A DNA stretch of 64,000 bases, taken from contig NW_012236525.1 of NCBI RefSeq assembly GCF_000787575.1, positions 387,686-451,685 of the forward strand, in the 5' to 3' direction. The notes under the pieces were generated by a model. That model searched no databases and was not told the origin of the DNA. It saw only the letters and a program-made list of their open reading frames with translations. A program made the translations under genes and the position numbers. Origin of the DNA: Acytostelium subglobosum LB1 (lineage: Eukaryota > Evosea > Eumycetozoa > Acytosteliales > Acytosteliaceae). Positions 32,623-44,376 of the stretch are shown in pieces; within the stretch, counting starts at the first letter, position 1, and every line of letters begins with the position of its first letter.

Positions 32623-34118
32623 TCATCAATCCAATCATGTTTGTAAACATGATCCCCAAGTGTTATCTCTACCCTATATACATATACCAACCATAAAGTA
32701 CTATCTATCTATTCCGAACTACAACTCATACCCTTTTCGTTGTACTTCTGTTCACTCTTTCCTACATTTCGCCAGAGTTGGTAGTGAGTTGTCGTCATCA
32801 ATCAACTTCACAAGGATGTTCCAAGACGTGTACTGTTGACAATACTATTATGATGGAATGGATATTGACACCATGTCTATTTGGATATTGGAATGCCCAA
32901 ATTGAGTAATGGTCGTATTGGTATAACGTGTTGGTATAATTATCAATCCCTTGTTTGGATGTATTTGAATATATGATTGATTGATTGATTGTGAGTGTGA
33001 TGGTGTGGACAATAATAGCAATCAATCACAATCAATCAATCAATCTAAATATATATTACACCCAACTAGTTGATTCAATCTTAGATTCAACCATTGACCA
33101 TTATTCCATTGTCTACTATGATCACTCTTTGTCAACTTGGATGATGAATGTACGAGTATAGTTTGGACATCAACTTCACCAATCAACGATGAACTTGAGG
33201 CTATTATTAATCATTTGTCATTTTTGTTGTTGGTGCTTGTGTGTGTGTGTGTGTATGAAGAAGTAGTAGTAGTACATGTAGGATATTGATTTGTATCTGT
33301 TTGATTTGTATAACTGTAGGGGTGTGTGATATTATTATCAATCAACCCCCAAACACACACTTGCAACAACAGATCCATCAACACACACACTAGACAACAA
33401 CCAACCCACCCTTTGCGATGGGAGAAGGGTAGTGCTAGCTGAGGCAACGAGGTTGTTGGTGGACATCCTTCTAGCTCTGGCCTGGCTGGCTGGATGGATG
33501 GATGGTTGTTTGTGTTGGTGTTAATGGGAAAGGGAAAGATACACACAAACACACAGATACATACTTACCTTCATACATCCATCCACTGTTTGATATTGGA
33601 CAACAACAATAACAACAACAATAACAACAACAACAACAGTATTAGCAGTAGCAAGAGAGCAATAGCAGGTTCAGGGACAGTGCACTCAGAAGAAGAAGAG
33701 GAGAGTGTAGTGTAGTGTAGAGTGAGAACGTCAATGATGATGAGGTGATGTGTGAGTGCGTGTCTTTCCTGATTCTCCCTTGCTTGCTGTCCACTTCCAC
33801 TCCACTTCCACTCCACTTCCCAATTCAACTACCAATCAAACGATACTACACCTACTTCCTACGACCCTTACCTTACCTTACCTACCTACCTACTACATCA
33901 ACGTATCTTTAGTCTTTTTCCTAATCGATAGCCAAGGTTTAGGAAGAATATACCTTTACCCTTCTTCAAGTTCAAGGAGGAGGAGAGCGAGAGAACTAGA
34001 GCGAAACACAGTGACTGAGTGAGCTGTAGGTATCGATCAAACATCCATGGCTGTTCAACAAGTTAGTCTAACAATCACAGGCAACACATAACAACAGCAG
34101 CAGTTAGAGACACACATA
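32623..34118. other. Long gene-free spacer with simple repeats
   Basis: A 1496-bp gap between genes on the same strand. It contains GATT/ATCA runs (32968-33050), a GT run (33238-33255), CACA runs (33350-33390), an AAC/AAT trinucleotide array (33600-33645) and a CTACC-type run (33860-33895). Small open frames here are made of these repeats and do not look coding. The 3' end should be the promoter and leader of the SAPS gene, ending in a GAGGAGGAG purine tract. Confidence 0.55.
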
Positions 34119-36923
34119 ATGGACATTGACGCTAAATTACAAGAAAGGCGGAGACAGAGAGAAGAACGACGTATTAGAGAGGAAGAGGAAGAAAGACGAC
34201 AGGAAGAGGAGAGGAAACGAAAGGAGGATGAAAGGAACGATCGCAAGTTGCAGCGTGAGCGTGAGAGAAAGGATCGCGAGGACAAACAACGGCTCGAGAT
34301 GGAAATGTGTCTCAAAAAGGCCGAGGACGAGCGACAGGCGCGCCGCGAGGAGCGAGAGCGAAAGAAGAAGGAAGATGAACGTCGTCTGGCCGAGGAGGAG
34401 GAAAAGCGTCGTAAGGAGCGCGAGGACCGCGAGCGCCGAAAGAAGGATGAGGATGAAGAGCGACGTCGCAAGCAGCGTGAAATCGAGGAGGAGCGCAAGC
34501 GATTGATGGTCCAGCGCGAGCTAGAGCATTCCAGTCAATCAATCAATTCAAAGAGCAGTGTTGTCAGCATCACTGCCAGCATCAGCAGTAGCAGCGGCAT
34601 CAACAGTCCGAGCAACAGTGGCCTCAGCAGCAGTAGCAGCGGCAGCAGCAGTCCAAGAAGTATACTAATCAACAAAAGCTCCGTCTCGGTGGCGGCGTCA
34701 ACAGCAGCGGCGACGACGCCAAAGAAACCCACGCCCAAACAGATGATTGAGAAGATACTTCAAGGTTGCAGCAAGTCCAACAATCAATTGACAGCGACTG
34801 GCAACGAGCCAGTGATCAACGTGCTGTTCACGGACGAGTTGAGGGAGGAGGTCATGGACCTGGTCCAGTGCGGCTTCAAACCACTCTGCGAATACCTCTC
34901 ACTGCCCGAGTCCATCCAGACAATGATGCAGGTTGTGGTCGACGTGCCACTCTGCACCCAGGTGTACGCCGCGAGACAGTCTTTGATCCAGGGCACAGCC
35001 TCGCCGGAGCTGAAGAACGCCTATGCACGCCTATCCACCTCGTTCGAGATTGTCAAGGGCGCGATCATCACAGTGCCACGCATCATCTGCGAGCCCAGCA
35101 ACTACTCCATCCTGGACACACTGTTTGGCGTCATTGATTACCAAGAGCTGCCGACGGCCAACATCCAATCATTCGTCGATCTGATAACATCGCTGCTGGG
35201 CAAGAAGAAGGAGCTGCTACAATACGTGTCGGAGCGACGTGACACTGTGCTCCAGTCGCTCATGCAACACATTGCGTCGTCCAACATCATCGACCTCCTG
35301 CTCAAGATGATCGACGTCGAGATGCAAACAGTTGGCAACACCACAACCTCCTTCTTGAATGTATTCAGCTCTAGCACTCCTGCCTCGGGTGCGGCCGCCG
35401 CCTCCAAGGACAAGCCATCATGGACAAACCACCTGACGCCATACCTCATACTTAAGCTCAACGAGATATTCAGCGTCGAGCGCTCAGGAGACCTTTTGGA
35501 AAGTGAGATTGACAACATCACGCGACTCATCACCGAGGTCATCAAGAAGTACTCCAAGTCCAAGATTGCCCATCAGTTCTTTGTACAATCATTCTCCAAC
35601 ACGCTGCTCAAGAACGCCTTCAAGGTCGTGCTGGAGAATGACCTTGTCCGCTTCACGCCCTCCTGTTCCATCCTACATCTTGTGGCCACAATGATTGAGT
35701 ACAGCTCCATAACAACCAATCAACAACAATCCCAAGACATGGCACCTATCATTGGAATGTTGTTCAAACCAATCATTGTTCTAAATGATGGCCGAGAGAT
35801 GACCACAATTGAAGCCGTCAATGATATCATGTCGATGCCAGGTGGCTACTCTGAGCCCTACGGCATGATCCGACTCAAGTGCCTCAGTGTCATACAGGCC
35901 ATGGTCAAGGTGAATGTGCCCAAGCTGGACCAGGCCATTTGGGAGAGTGGCATCATGAAGAAGTGCGTCAACATCTTCTTTGAGTACGAGTCAAACAACA
36001 TTGCCCATAGCGCCATCGAGTCCCTGATTACACCTCTAATCCAGCGCAGTCTTGGCTCTGATGACGAGGAGTTTATGTATCATCTACTCAAAGACTGTGG
36101 CTTTGTCAAGCGCACCGTAGAGGTCCTCCTCGCCTCTACCCCATCCATCCCAGTGGCAGCTCCTGTGCCAGTACAAGAGAAGAAGGAGTCTCCTGGCACC
36201 TCATCCAACAAGTCGGTACGGTTTGCCGCTGATGGCGCTGATGTGGTTGAGGACAACTTCTCACTGCAGAAGAAACCATCGACCAAGATCAGGAGAAGAG
36301 TATCCTTTGCTGGTGGTGAGTCCGAGGAGGACAAACTACCAAAGAGAGAGAACTCGCTCGAGAATCTGTTCAAGCGACCCACGAGTACTACAGCGTCTGA
36401 GCAACAGGACGACAAAAAGAAGAATGGCTTGACCAAGCCAAACTCTCTGAGCGTGGAGATATGTGGCGCCGACACCGAGGTTGTCCTGTCTAAGCTCTCC
36501 ATTCACGACTCTTCAAATCGACTTGTGAATGGAACCAACAACAACACCAAACAACATTGTAACACTAGTAATGGATCCTCCTCCTCAAAGCAGGGACCGC
36601 AGCAACAGAAGAAGGTTTATCAGAATATTGGACACATCCTGTCGCTATGTATAGAGGTCACGCACATTGTCAACAAGAGCAAGAATCAATTCCTGCGCGA
36701 CATTGTTGACGAGTGCTGTGGCGACGGCGACTCTTGGGACCAGGTAGTCGTGCCCAGGCTCAAGAAGGAGATATCATACAGGAACAACAAGCCTGTCGGA
36801 ACCGTATCCATGCGCAAGAGCAAAGGCAAACCAGTCCTTTTCGAAACGGAAGACATACAGCCAATGACTGAATCGGGTGTCCCGATCGCTCCGACAGAGA
36901 CCTCGTCCAAGTTCTTCTTCTAG
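34119..36923 (+). CDS. SAPS-domain protein, PP6/Sit4 phosphatase regulatory subunit
   Basis: Single exon, 934 aa. The central region (about residues 205-680) is helical repeat sequence matching SAPS proteins: QSFVDLITSLLGKKKELLQYV then LMQHIASSNIIDLLLKMID is the signature. A final SAPS piece, GHILSLCIEVTHIV, appears near 830. SAPS proteins bind PP6-type phosphatase catalytic subunits and direct them to substrates. The N-terminal 140 residues are a Glu/Arg/Lys single-helix-like segment, followed by Ser-rich low complexity. This extension is absent from the yeast and human proteins as I know them. The tail is rich in potential phosphorylation sites. Confidence 0.85.
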   Translation: MDIDAKLQERRRQREERRIREEEEERRQEEERKRKEDERNDRKLQRERERKDREDKQRLEMEMCLKKAEDERQARREERERKKKEDERRLAEEEEKRRKEREDRERRKKDEDEERRRKQREIEEERKRLMVQRELEHSSQSINSKSSVVSITASISSSSGINSPSNSGLSSSSSGSSSPRSILINKSSVSVAASTAAATTPKKPTPKQMIEKILQGCSKSNNQLTATGNEPVINVLFTDELREEVMDLVQCGFKPLCEYLSLPESIQTMMQVVVDVPLCTQVYAARQSLIQGTASPELKNAYARLSTSFEIVKGAIITVPRIICEPSNYSILDTLFGVIDYQELPTANIQSFVDLITSLLGKKKELLQYVSERRDTVLQSLMQHIASSNIIDLLLKMIDVEMQTVGNTTTSFLNVFSSSTPASGAAAASKDKPSWTNHLTPYLILKLNEIFSVERSGDLLESEIDNITRLITEVIKKYSKSKIAHQFFVQSFSNTLLKNAFKVVLENDLVRFTPSCSILHLVATMIEYSSITTNQQQSQDMAPIIGMLFKPIIVLNDGREMTTIEAVNDIMSMPGGYSEPYGMIRLKCLSVIQAMVKVNVPKLDQAIWESGIMKKCVNIFFEYESNNIAHSAIESLITPLIQRSLGSDDEEFMYHLLKDCGFVKRTVEVLLASTPSIPVAAPVPVQEKKESPGTSSNKSVRFAADGADVVEDNFSLQKKPSTKIRRRVSFAGGESEEDKLPKRENSLENLFKRPTSTTASEQQDDKKKNGLTKPNSLSVEICGADTEVVLSKLSIHDSSNRLVNGTNNNTKQHCNTSNGSSSSKQGPQQQKKVYQNIGHILSLCIEVTHIVNKSKNQFLRDIVDECCGDGDSWDQVVVPRLKKEISYRNNKPVGTVSMRKSKGKPVLFETEDIQPMTESGVPIAPTETSSKFFF

Positions 36924-37208
36924 TATACCTACCTACATCCTTTCTCACTTCCTTCTTCCCCTCCTCCCTTCACTCCATACCAATGGACCAGATGGTCCTA
37001 ACTGCGCCCCTGCTGCTACTCTTGCAGTGGACAACCTTCCACCAATACTCTACCGCACCCTATTTATTCAAGCCACAATCATCACCTTCACCGCCACCAT
37101 CCATATCAATAAAGTATTATTACTACTTACCTAACATTCCATCGTTGATCGACTCATTGATTGATTGATTGATTGATTAGCACCTCTGCCAGCTGATTGA
37201 TAAACACT

Positions 37209-38789
37209 TTATTTCTCGACGGTGACAAGTTGCTCTGACAGCATCTTCCTTTCCTTGACCTGTCCCTTGCTGTGCTTGATAACGTTCTCCTCCTTCCTCT
37301 TCTTGGCTTGATGCATGACGTTCTTCAAGAAACGCTTCTTGTAAATAGCCTTTGGTACTCTTCGATGTCTGTTACATTGTTGAGAAAGAGTTTGATTGAT
37401 TGAGCGAGAGTTAGAATGTGATTGGAATGATTCCATGGATTGGTAACTTACTGTGCAATTGTCTTGATCTCTGGTATCTCCTTGAACTTATCCTTTAGTT
37501 TGTCGCTGTATTCCAGTTGCTCCTTCTGTCTGTGTGCGATCATACCCATTGGCATTGATGCCTTGCTCTTCCAGATACGAATGTTCATGTCGTCACTACC
37601 AGACATGACAAACTTGGTGTCGGCGGTGAACAGCACCGAGAAGATGTGCTGCATACGATTGGTGAAGTAGACCTCTCTGCTGTTGTACGAGTCGGTCGAG
37701 AAGATACGGATGGTCTTGTCGTAGGAGCCCGTGACAAACTCGTCGCCTGTCGGACTGTAGTCAATGTCGAGCACGGAGCCAACGTGGTCGCGATGCAAAC
37801 TGATTGCTCTCTTGAGATTCCTGATGTCGTATTGGTAGGCGTTCTCGTCCTCGTTGGCCAGGGCGATCACGTAGGCCTTGCGAGGGTTCCAAGAGGTGGC
37901 GTTCGATCGCATCTTGGTGATGAGCTTCTGAACAGCCGAGTTGGCGCGAATGTCGTACAGAATGACCTCGCGATCACTAGTGCATGCAGCCAACAGGTTG
38001 TTCTCGATGGGATTGAAGCGAACACGTGTGACTGACGCGTGGCCCCATGTCAGACGCTGCATTGGTGTGGATCGCGTCTGGTCCCAGATCGAGACGTCGG
38101 TGCCAGACGTGGCGAATGTGAGCGAGTTCAACTGATGATCGATCGATGTGAAAGAGTGTTGACCTTTGTACACTGTTGTCGCTTCCCTCTTCTCGCATGT
38201 ATAGTCAGGTGGAGTCAAGTCCCACAACTTCACAGTCTTATCCTCTCCACATGATAGTATACTGTTTCCATTCGGTGCAAATGACAATCCTCTAACGAAT
38301 CCATTATGTGATAATATATTAGCTGTCTCCTTCCTATTGATTGATTGATCGTTAGTTAGTATGAATAACATGAATGATTGATTGATTGAATGAATGAATG
38401 AGTGATGATATGTACAATGTTGATAGATTCCATAGTTTGATTACACCATCGCATGAACCTGATGCAAAGCAGTTGACTTGGTTGGGATGACGAGTCATCG
38501 AGAAGATACCATCGGTGTGACCAGTGAGTGCTGCTACGAATGGTTTGGCAAAGACCTTGTCCAACTTTACAGCATTTAGTGCTCTAACATATTCACGAGG
38601 TCTCTCAAATGGATGAACCAAAGGATCTAAATTACGTTGCATCTTCCTAACATCTGTACTCAACTCCTTTGTCTGGTCCTCTTCAGACCTACTAATAACT
38701 TTGATTTTCTATATTCGTTTGTTTGTTTGTTTGTTTGTTTGGTTGGTTAGGCTGTGCGAGAGTGCGAGCGACTTCATCAATCATACCAT
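37209..38789 (-). CDS. wdsof1: DCAF13/Sof1, WD40 protein of the small-subunit processome
   Basis: Four coding exons, 38789-38787 (ATG only), 38708-38416, 38333-37452 and 37368-37209, in frame to 445 aa, the length I recall for human DCAF13. Sof1/DCAF13 acts in the nucleolus with U3 snoRNP in 18S rRNA maturation. The start MKIKVISRSEEDQTKEL and LDPLVHPFERPREYVRALNA are the family N-terminus. Seven WD repeats follow (CFASGSCDGVIKLWNL, GNSILSCGEDKTVKLWD and others). The C-terminal Sof1 domain (HRRVPKAIYKKRFLKNVM and a basic tail) is present. The first coding exon is a single codon directly followed by GTATGA. Confidence 0.93.
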
Positions 38790-38934
38790 TGTATGTATAT
38801 ATATGTATAAATAGATTGATTGTTGAGAGTTTGACTTAGAACATAATAATTGAAGTGATTAGGAGTCGTTCGTTTTTATGTCTTTGTTGTGATTTGGTGT
38901 ATTTATTTCACCTCGCGAGTCAAAACAGTGCCAA

Positions 38935-38942
38935 GCGCCAAA
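38935..38942. promoter_or_regulatory. E2F-like core between DCAF13 and FKBP genes
   Basis: GCGCCAAA (TTTGGCGC on the other strand) lies 107 bp before the FKBP ATG and 146 bp before the DCAF13 ATG, in a short divergent promoter. It is followed by a 13-bp palindrome TCGAAATTTTCGA. It is the same core as upstream of RNase H2B. Confidence 0.4.
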
Positions 38943-39048
38943 TCGAAATTTTCGACAAGTATGAAGTGAGAGACGAAGCTAAGATTATCGTCAGTCTTTT
39001 GAACTCCTCTGTGATACATATATACAAATACTTAATAGATAGATAAAG

Positions 39049-40083
39049 ATGTTTTGGGGTATGTTCTCATTTTTTAATGTATTGTCATGATTGATGAAAT
39101 TCTAACCTTGTGCACTCAATCAATCAATCAATCATTTAATCAATCAATCACTCGCTCGACAACATTCATTCATTCGCGTTCATATTCTTAATCAATGATA
39201 TATAGGATTGGAAGTTGGAAACAAGCCAGTGACATTCACACCACCATTCGATGCTCATTTGACTGCTGCATGTTTGACTGCTGCTGCCAAGGGTGCTGAG
39301 CGTAATGTTTTGGTCGTCAAGTATGACGGAAAGGAGTACTCGCTCTGCTCACTCAAGCTTGGTCTGCTCGAGTCATCTCAGGTCGATTTGATCTTTGAGG
39401 AGAACAAGGAGATCGTCTTCCAGGTGCTCGGTGGTGGTCAGCCAATCCACTTGTCCGGCTACTTTGTCTCATCGATGGATCACGCAGAGGAGGAGGAGGA
39501 CGACGAGTTTGACGACGACGAGGAGATCGAGATGGACGACTCTGAGGAGGAGGAGGAGATCGAGGTCCCCCAGCCACAGAGCCTCAAGAGAAAGAGTGAT
39601 GCTGCCGACAAGTTGGCTGCCATCCCAGTCAAGAAGGCCAAGGAGACTCCAGTGCCAGCCAAGCCAGAGGCTGCTCCAGCCAAGCAACAGACCCCAACCA
39701 AGCCAGCCGCCGCCGCTGCCTCCCCAGCCAAGAGCGCCTCGCCAGCCGTTGTCAAGCACCCCAACGGACTGATTGTCAAGGACATCGTCGTCGGCAACGG
39801 AATGCCCACGATCAAGGGCAAGACCGTGTCGGTCAAGTACGTCGGCAAGCTGACCAACGGCAAGACCTTTGACTCATCGATCCAGAAGCCATTCAACTTT
39901 AAGCTCGGCGTCGGTGAGGTGATCAAGGGATGGGACCAAGGTGTCCACGGAATGCGTGTTGGTGGCAAGCGTCAACTCACCATCCCAGCTCATCTCGCTT
40001 ACGGTTCACAAGGCTCTCCACCCCAAATCCCAGGTAACGCTACTCTGGTCTTTGAGGTTGAGCTCGTCAAGGCTCAGCAATAA
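39049..40083 (+). CDS. Nuclear nucleoplasmin-type FKBP peptidyl-prolyl isomerase
   Basis: Two exons, 39049-39058 (10 nt) and 39206-40083, in frame to 295 aa. The N-terminus [20 protein letters not shown] is that of the FKBP39/46 (Fpr3/Fpr4-like) nucleoplasmin-like domain (about 1-95). An acidic tract (100-125) and a Lys/Pro/Ala-rich linker with KRK clusters follow. The C-terminal FKBP domain (about 190-295) has [35 protein letters not shown] and IPAHLAYG, with active-site aromatic residues in place. Relatives act as histone chaperones and proline isomerases in the nucleolus. Codon bias indicates high expression. Confidence 0.95.
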
Positions 40084-40853
40084 ATCAATATGTTGCTGTA
40101 CCCTTGTTATTAATTCTCGATCTAATATTTATTTAATTATTTATTTATTAACATCAATCTATTATTATCCACAACATTGTTGGAATCCAGTCGTCCAGTC
40201 AAAGTGACATCACATGTTATTATTCCATCTTTAGGAGGTATGGTTTCGTCACTGTATGAATATATATACAACTTATAATCCATAATAAGTATATTATTCA
40301 AAGAGTGATGTAATAATCATTCCCCGGTACATCCTCACACACTTACATGTCACTCACCAATCAATCAATAAATAAATTGATTGCCAGGGTGTGTCATGTG
40401 TGTGTGATCACACTCATTAGATCAATCAATACCCATCTCGCACACTCTGAATATAATATATATTAATATTAATGACGTATTTTAATTAAGTAGGAATTAG
40501 GACAATTGAATAGTAATGACGAATATATTTATAAAGAGATGATAAAATATTTTAAAAGAATATCCATTAAATCATTGGAATGGGTCCCATTCACAGTCCA
40601 TTAAATGATAAATCATTGGATATTGGTATCTTTCCTACTACTTCTTAATACATCTGCCTACTAATCTCAATGTAATAATAATATTATTCTAAGTTTACAA
40701 AAATGCCCATTGTAATTAAATGTTTATAAAGTATCTAACATTAATGATCAAACATCGAGTCGACAACTATAAATTCAACAATCATAAGTGAATATACATC
40801 ATTAAATCAAATACTCTAATACTCTAATACTCTAATACTACTCTACTTCTAAA
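40084..40853. other. AT-rich spacer upstream of the HssA-like gene
   Basis: A 770-bp gap, mostly A and T, with TAAT/ATTA runs, a CATTAAATGATAAATCATTGG segment around 40600 and a tandem 'ATACTCTA' array (about 40811-40841) just before the next start codon. No coding sequence or RNA gene recognised. Confidence 0.5.
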
Positions 40854-41114
40854 ATGTTGATCAGTAAGTAATACTATCCTAAATGGATCTTCAAATATAA
40901 TCCAAATCAATAATATTAATCAATTTGAATAGAGAATATCTCATCCTTCGGTGCCGCCCCAAAGACCATCTCCAACACTCAGGTTGGTAGCTTCACCTCC
41001 ACCTCGACCACCCAGTCGTCCAACCAGGTTGCCCTGTTGAATGGTGCCACTACCATTGACTTGAACATCCTCAACCTGATCATTGCTCACATCAACCTCA
41101 ACCTCAGTGCCTAA
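40854..41114 (+). CDS. HssA/SigN-like microprotein
   Basis: Two exons, 40854-40863 (10 nt) and 40933-41114, in frame to 63 aa. The peptide begins MLIKNISSFGAAPKTISN, is Ser/Thr/Asn-rich in the middle, and ends in a Leu/Ile/Asn-rich repeat (DLNILNLIIAHINLNLSA). Small Ser-rich proteins with a very short first exon are a hallmark of the large dictyostelid HssA/2C/7E/SigN family, and this resembles it in size, gene layout and start; the usual Gly-rich tail is replaced by the Leu/Asn part. C-ending codon bias supports real, strong expression. Function of the family is unknown. Confidence 0.6.
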
Positions 41115-41321
41115 ACCTACTACTATTGTTAACCAACAATTGTTCGATGTTTTAGTATCCTTCCTTCAACATCCTGTCCATCTATTTATTGAGGAGAACC
41201 TTCTTTTGGCAACTATTAATAGTACCAATTGAACATGTAATAAATGTAAACTTACATCAATATTTAATCAAATTATTGAATTTATGGTTTGAGGAAATTG
41301 GAAAAACGAACGAAAGACTAG

Positions 41322-41338
41322 TTTGAGTGAACTTTGAT
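41322..41338. promoter_or_regulatory. 17-base promoter element, copy near Rrp6
   Basis: TTTGAGTGAACTTTGAT, 48 bp before the Rrp6 start codon. Its exact reverse complement occurs at 45727-45743 between the Aly/REF and Rpn9 starts. An exact 17-base match at two promoters 4.4 kb apart is not explained by the simple repeats of this genome. Confidence 0.5.
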
Positions 41339-41385
41339 TTGATTCATATCACTCATCCTTCTAAACAAATACAAAGTAGACAGAT

Positions 41386-44376
41386 ATGTCAAAGAATAAT
41401 AATAATAGGAGGAGGAATGATGGAGACTCAACAGTACCAGCAAAGCTACTCACACCAGAGTCTGTTGAAGCATTCCAAAAGAGTCTATTGGGCAATCTGA
41501 TATCTGCAATCAAGATATCGAATCAATTACCATTGGATGAGGACTATTCATATTATACGACATACCCTGTGTTCAAGAACAAGATGAATCAATTGGGTAA
41601 TAGACTGTTGACATTGACACAGCGCTTCGTCACCTTTGAGAATCAAAAGAACAATCCACACATCTTTGAGAAGCATACTGCCGAGGACGTCGATGACATC
41701 TCCGAGCTGTTCCCATCAGTAGTAGATGTAGTAGATACCATCATTGACAAAGTAGTACGTATCTCGCGCTTCGATCAGCGTATCGGTGTCGATGCTAATC
41801 ACGCTCCACGATCGATCATTCGATCAATCAATCATACAGGATGGCTTCACAGATCAGATTGACAAGTCACAAACATCGTCTCAACCAAACATATATATAG
41901 CAACAAGCAAGATAGCTTCAAAGGTAGGCTATCTACACTCATTCATTCAATATACCTTGCTAACCAACCCTCGACCCACTTCCCTCTTCCCTCGACAATT
42001 AATCAATCAAAGGGAGGCAAGTCAAACGAGTACAATATGTTCTATGGAGCGAATATACAAAGACCTCAGATGAAGTTTGAGGAACCTGTGGACAACTCAA
42101 TATACCCATTCATTCCAAAGATACAGGAGAAGCCAAATGCAATGGTACCTTTGGACCCGATATTCGCAAAGGCAAGGGTGGAGGTGGTACATGGCAAGAT
42201 CTCCAGGACAAAGGAGCAGGAGAAGCTGGTCTTCCCCCATCCCTACCAGCATGAGCTGGACAACCTGCAGTACACGCCCAAGCAGACACAGTCCTGCAAG
42301 GAGATGCTGTTCAAGGAGCTCGATCAGACCGCCTACACATGGATCGACAAGATCGACCAGCTGAAGGAGCTGCGCGACAAGCTCAATCAGGTCGATGAGT
42401 TCGCTGTCGATCTCGAAGCGCACAACTACCGATCATTCCAGGGCTTTGTCTGTTTGATGCAGTTGTCTACGAGGAGTGAGGACTTCATCGTCGACACGCT
42501 GGCCCTGCGCTCGCACATGCGTCTCCTGAACGAGCCTTTCACCAACCCGCGCATTGTCAAGGTGCTGCACGGAAGTGACAGCGACATCAAGTGGCTGCAG
42601 AACGACTTTGGAATATACGTGGTCAACATGTTCGACACTGGCCAGGCGTCGAGAATCCTCGAGTTCCCATCGGCGTCGCTGGCATTCCTCCTGCGCTTCT
42701 ACTGCAACGTCGACGCCAACAAGAAGTTCCAGTTGGCTGACTGGCGCATCAGACCCGTGCCCGAGGAGATGATCAAGTACGCCCGCGAGGACACTCACTA
42801 CCTGCTCTACATCTACGATCGTCTGCGTAATCAGTTGTTTGATCACAAAGGCTCGGCGACAGCTGGCACCCTGGTGTTGGAGGTGTTGCGCCGCAGCAAG
42901 GAGATCAGTTTGGTGCGATACGAGAAGGAACCATTCGATGAGAATCAATCATACATTTCCTTTGCTCAGCGACTTGGACTCAAGTATGGTGCGGCCCAGA
43001 TGCAGGCTTTGAAGGTGCTGTACAATTGGCGCGAGAACATTGCACGAGAGGAGGATGAAAGTGTTCGATACGTGCTGCCCAACTCAATCATTCAGTTGAT
43101 CGTCGAGAAGAAGCCAACGACGATGGAGGCGCTGCTGGCATGTTGCTCGCCCGTCCCACCATACATCAAGCAGCATGGACATGACCTGCTTCAAGAGATC
43201 ATGAGGGCTCGTCTGAAAGAGAACCTGCCAGAGGGAGGCGTCATGGGCAAGCCAGTGAGCGTACTGGATAGGATACTACCAAAGTCCCTTGTAAAGACAC
43301 CAGCTATATCACAGCAGGAGCAACAACAGCAACAAAATGCGACACCAACAAGCTCAATATCGACAAAGCAGGAGTCATCGATCAGGAGTCAATGGCTGAC
43401 AGACACCTCCAGCAACATGGACGTGGATGCACCAGTGCAGACATTTATCTCTGCCGTTCAAAAGCGCACCGCGAGCATCTCGACGGCCAACATTGATAAC
43501 CATTCCAATGGCACACTACCAAATGGATTGAACTTCAACTCGGACGAAGAGGACGAAGACGAGCAGGCTAGAGCACACAAGAAGATAGCATTGATGGTTA
43601 AGTCATCGTTTGACCCATCCTCTGGTACTGCTCCAGTGTTCAAACCAGTGATAGAGTTGCAACAAGCAACTGTTGCCAAGACTGATGATATTGAGGCAAT
43701 GAATGTTGCCCCTGAACAAGCCAAATCAACAGATGCCACTGACACAAAGAAGAAGGAGGGCAAGGGCAAGAAACAGAAGCAAGAGAGTAAGTACCTTTAT
43801 TGATGTTAACATCATTCATACATACTAACATATCTCGCCCGTCACCATGGAATAGTTCCAAAGAGTCTCCATGAGCGATATAACATTCCAACATCCACAA
43901 ATACTACGTCGACTACATCACCAATGGATCTGGATTCACAACAACAGACATCTGCTGCTGACACTCAATCAACAACCACGTCCACTTCCACTGCGGAAGT
44001 GTCAACAACTCCAAAGTCAAAGAAGGATAAGAAGGATAAGAAGGATAAGAAGATGAAGAAGAAACTGCAACAGCAACAACAACAGAAACAAGCAACATCG
44101 AACCAAGCCAACAATACCTCCACATCCACTACCACAACTTCCACTACCAACAACAAGGAATCGGATGGTGTTGCGACAGATGCACCATTCGTTCCATTCG
44201 ACTACAGTGCACACGAACAGAAGCTTGAGAGTAGTGATACCAAGCCTGGCACCAAACAACATAACCAAAGCTTCTTCAACATTGACTCCAAGGTGTCCTC
44301 CAAGAAGAGGTCAAGCACAATGAGATCAGGAGTCAACTCAACAATCTTCCAATCAAAGTCAAAGACCAAAAAGTAG
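41386..44376 (+). CDS. Rrp6/EXOSC10, 3'-5' exonuclease of the nuclear exosome
   Basis: Four exons, 41386-41754, 41840-41923, 42013-43786 and 43856-44376, in frame to 915 aa. Rrp6 trims and degrades rRNA, snoRNA and other nuclear RNAs with the exosome core. An N-terminal PMC2NT (Rrp47-binding) region covers about residues 20-130. The DEDDy exonuclease domain has EFAVDLEAHNYRSFQG, HGSDSDIKWLQNDFG and KYAREDTHYLLYIYD, so the catalytic acidic residues and Tyr are present. An HRDC domain follows (around LKYGAAQMQALKVLYNWREN). The C-terminal 250 residues are low complexity with basic KKDKKDKK repeats. Confidence 0.94.

Noticed and set aside
33494-33828. Short frames over CAA/AAT repeats in the 32.6-34.1 kb spacer
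   Set aside because: They consist of simple repeats, lack conserved pattern and have no credible splice partners.
34055-34498. Arg/Ser-rich minus-strand frame resembling an SR protein
   Set aside because: It is the antisense of the Glu/Arg-rich start of the SAPS gene; the RS pattern is a mirror of GAG/CGT codons.
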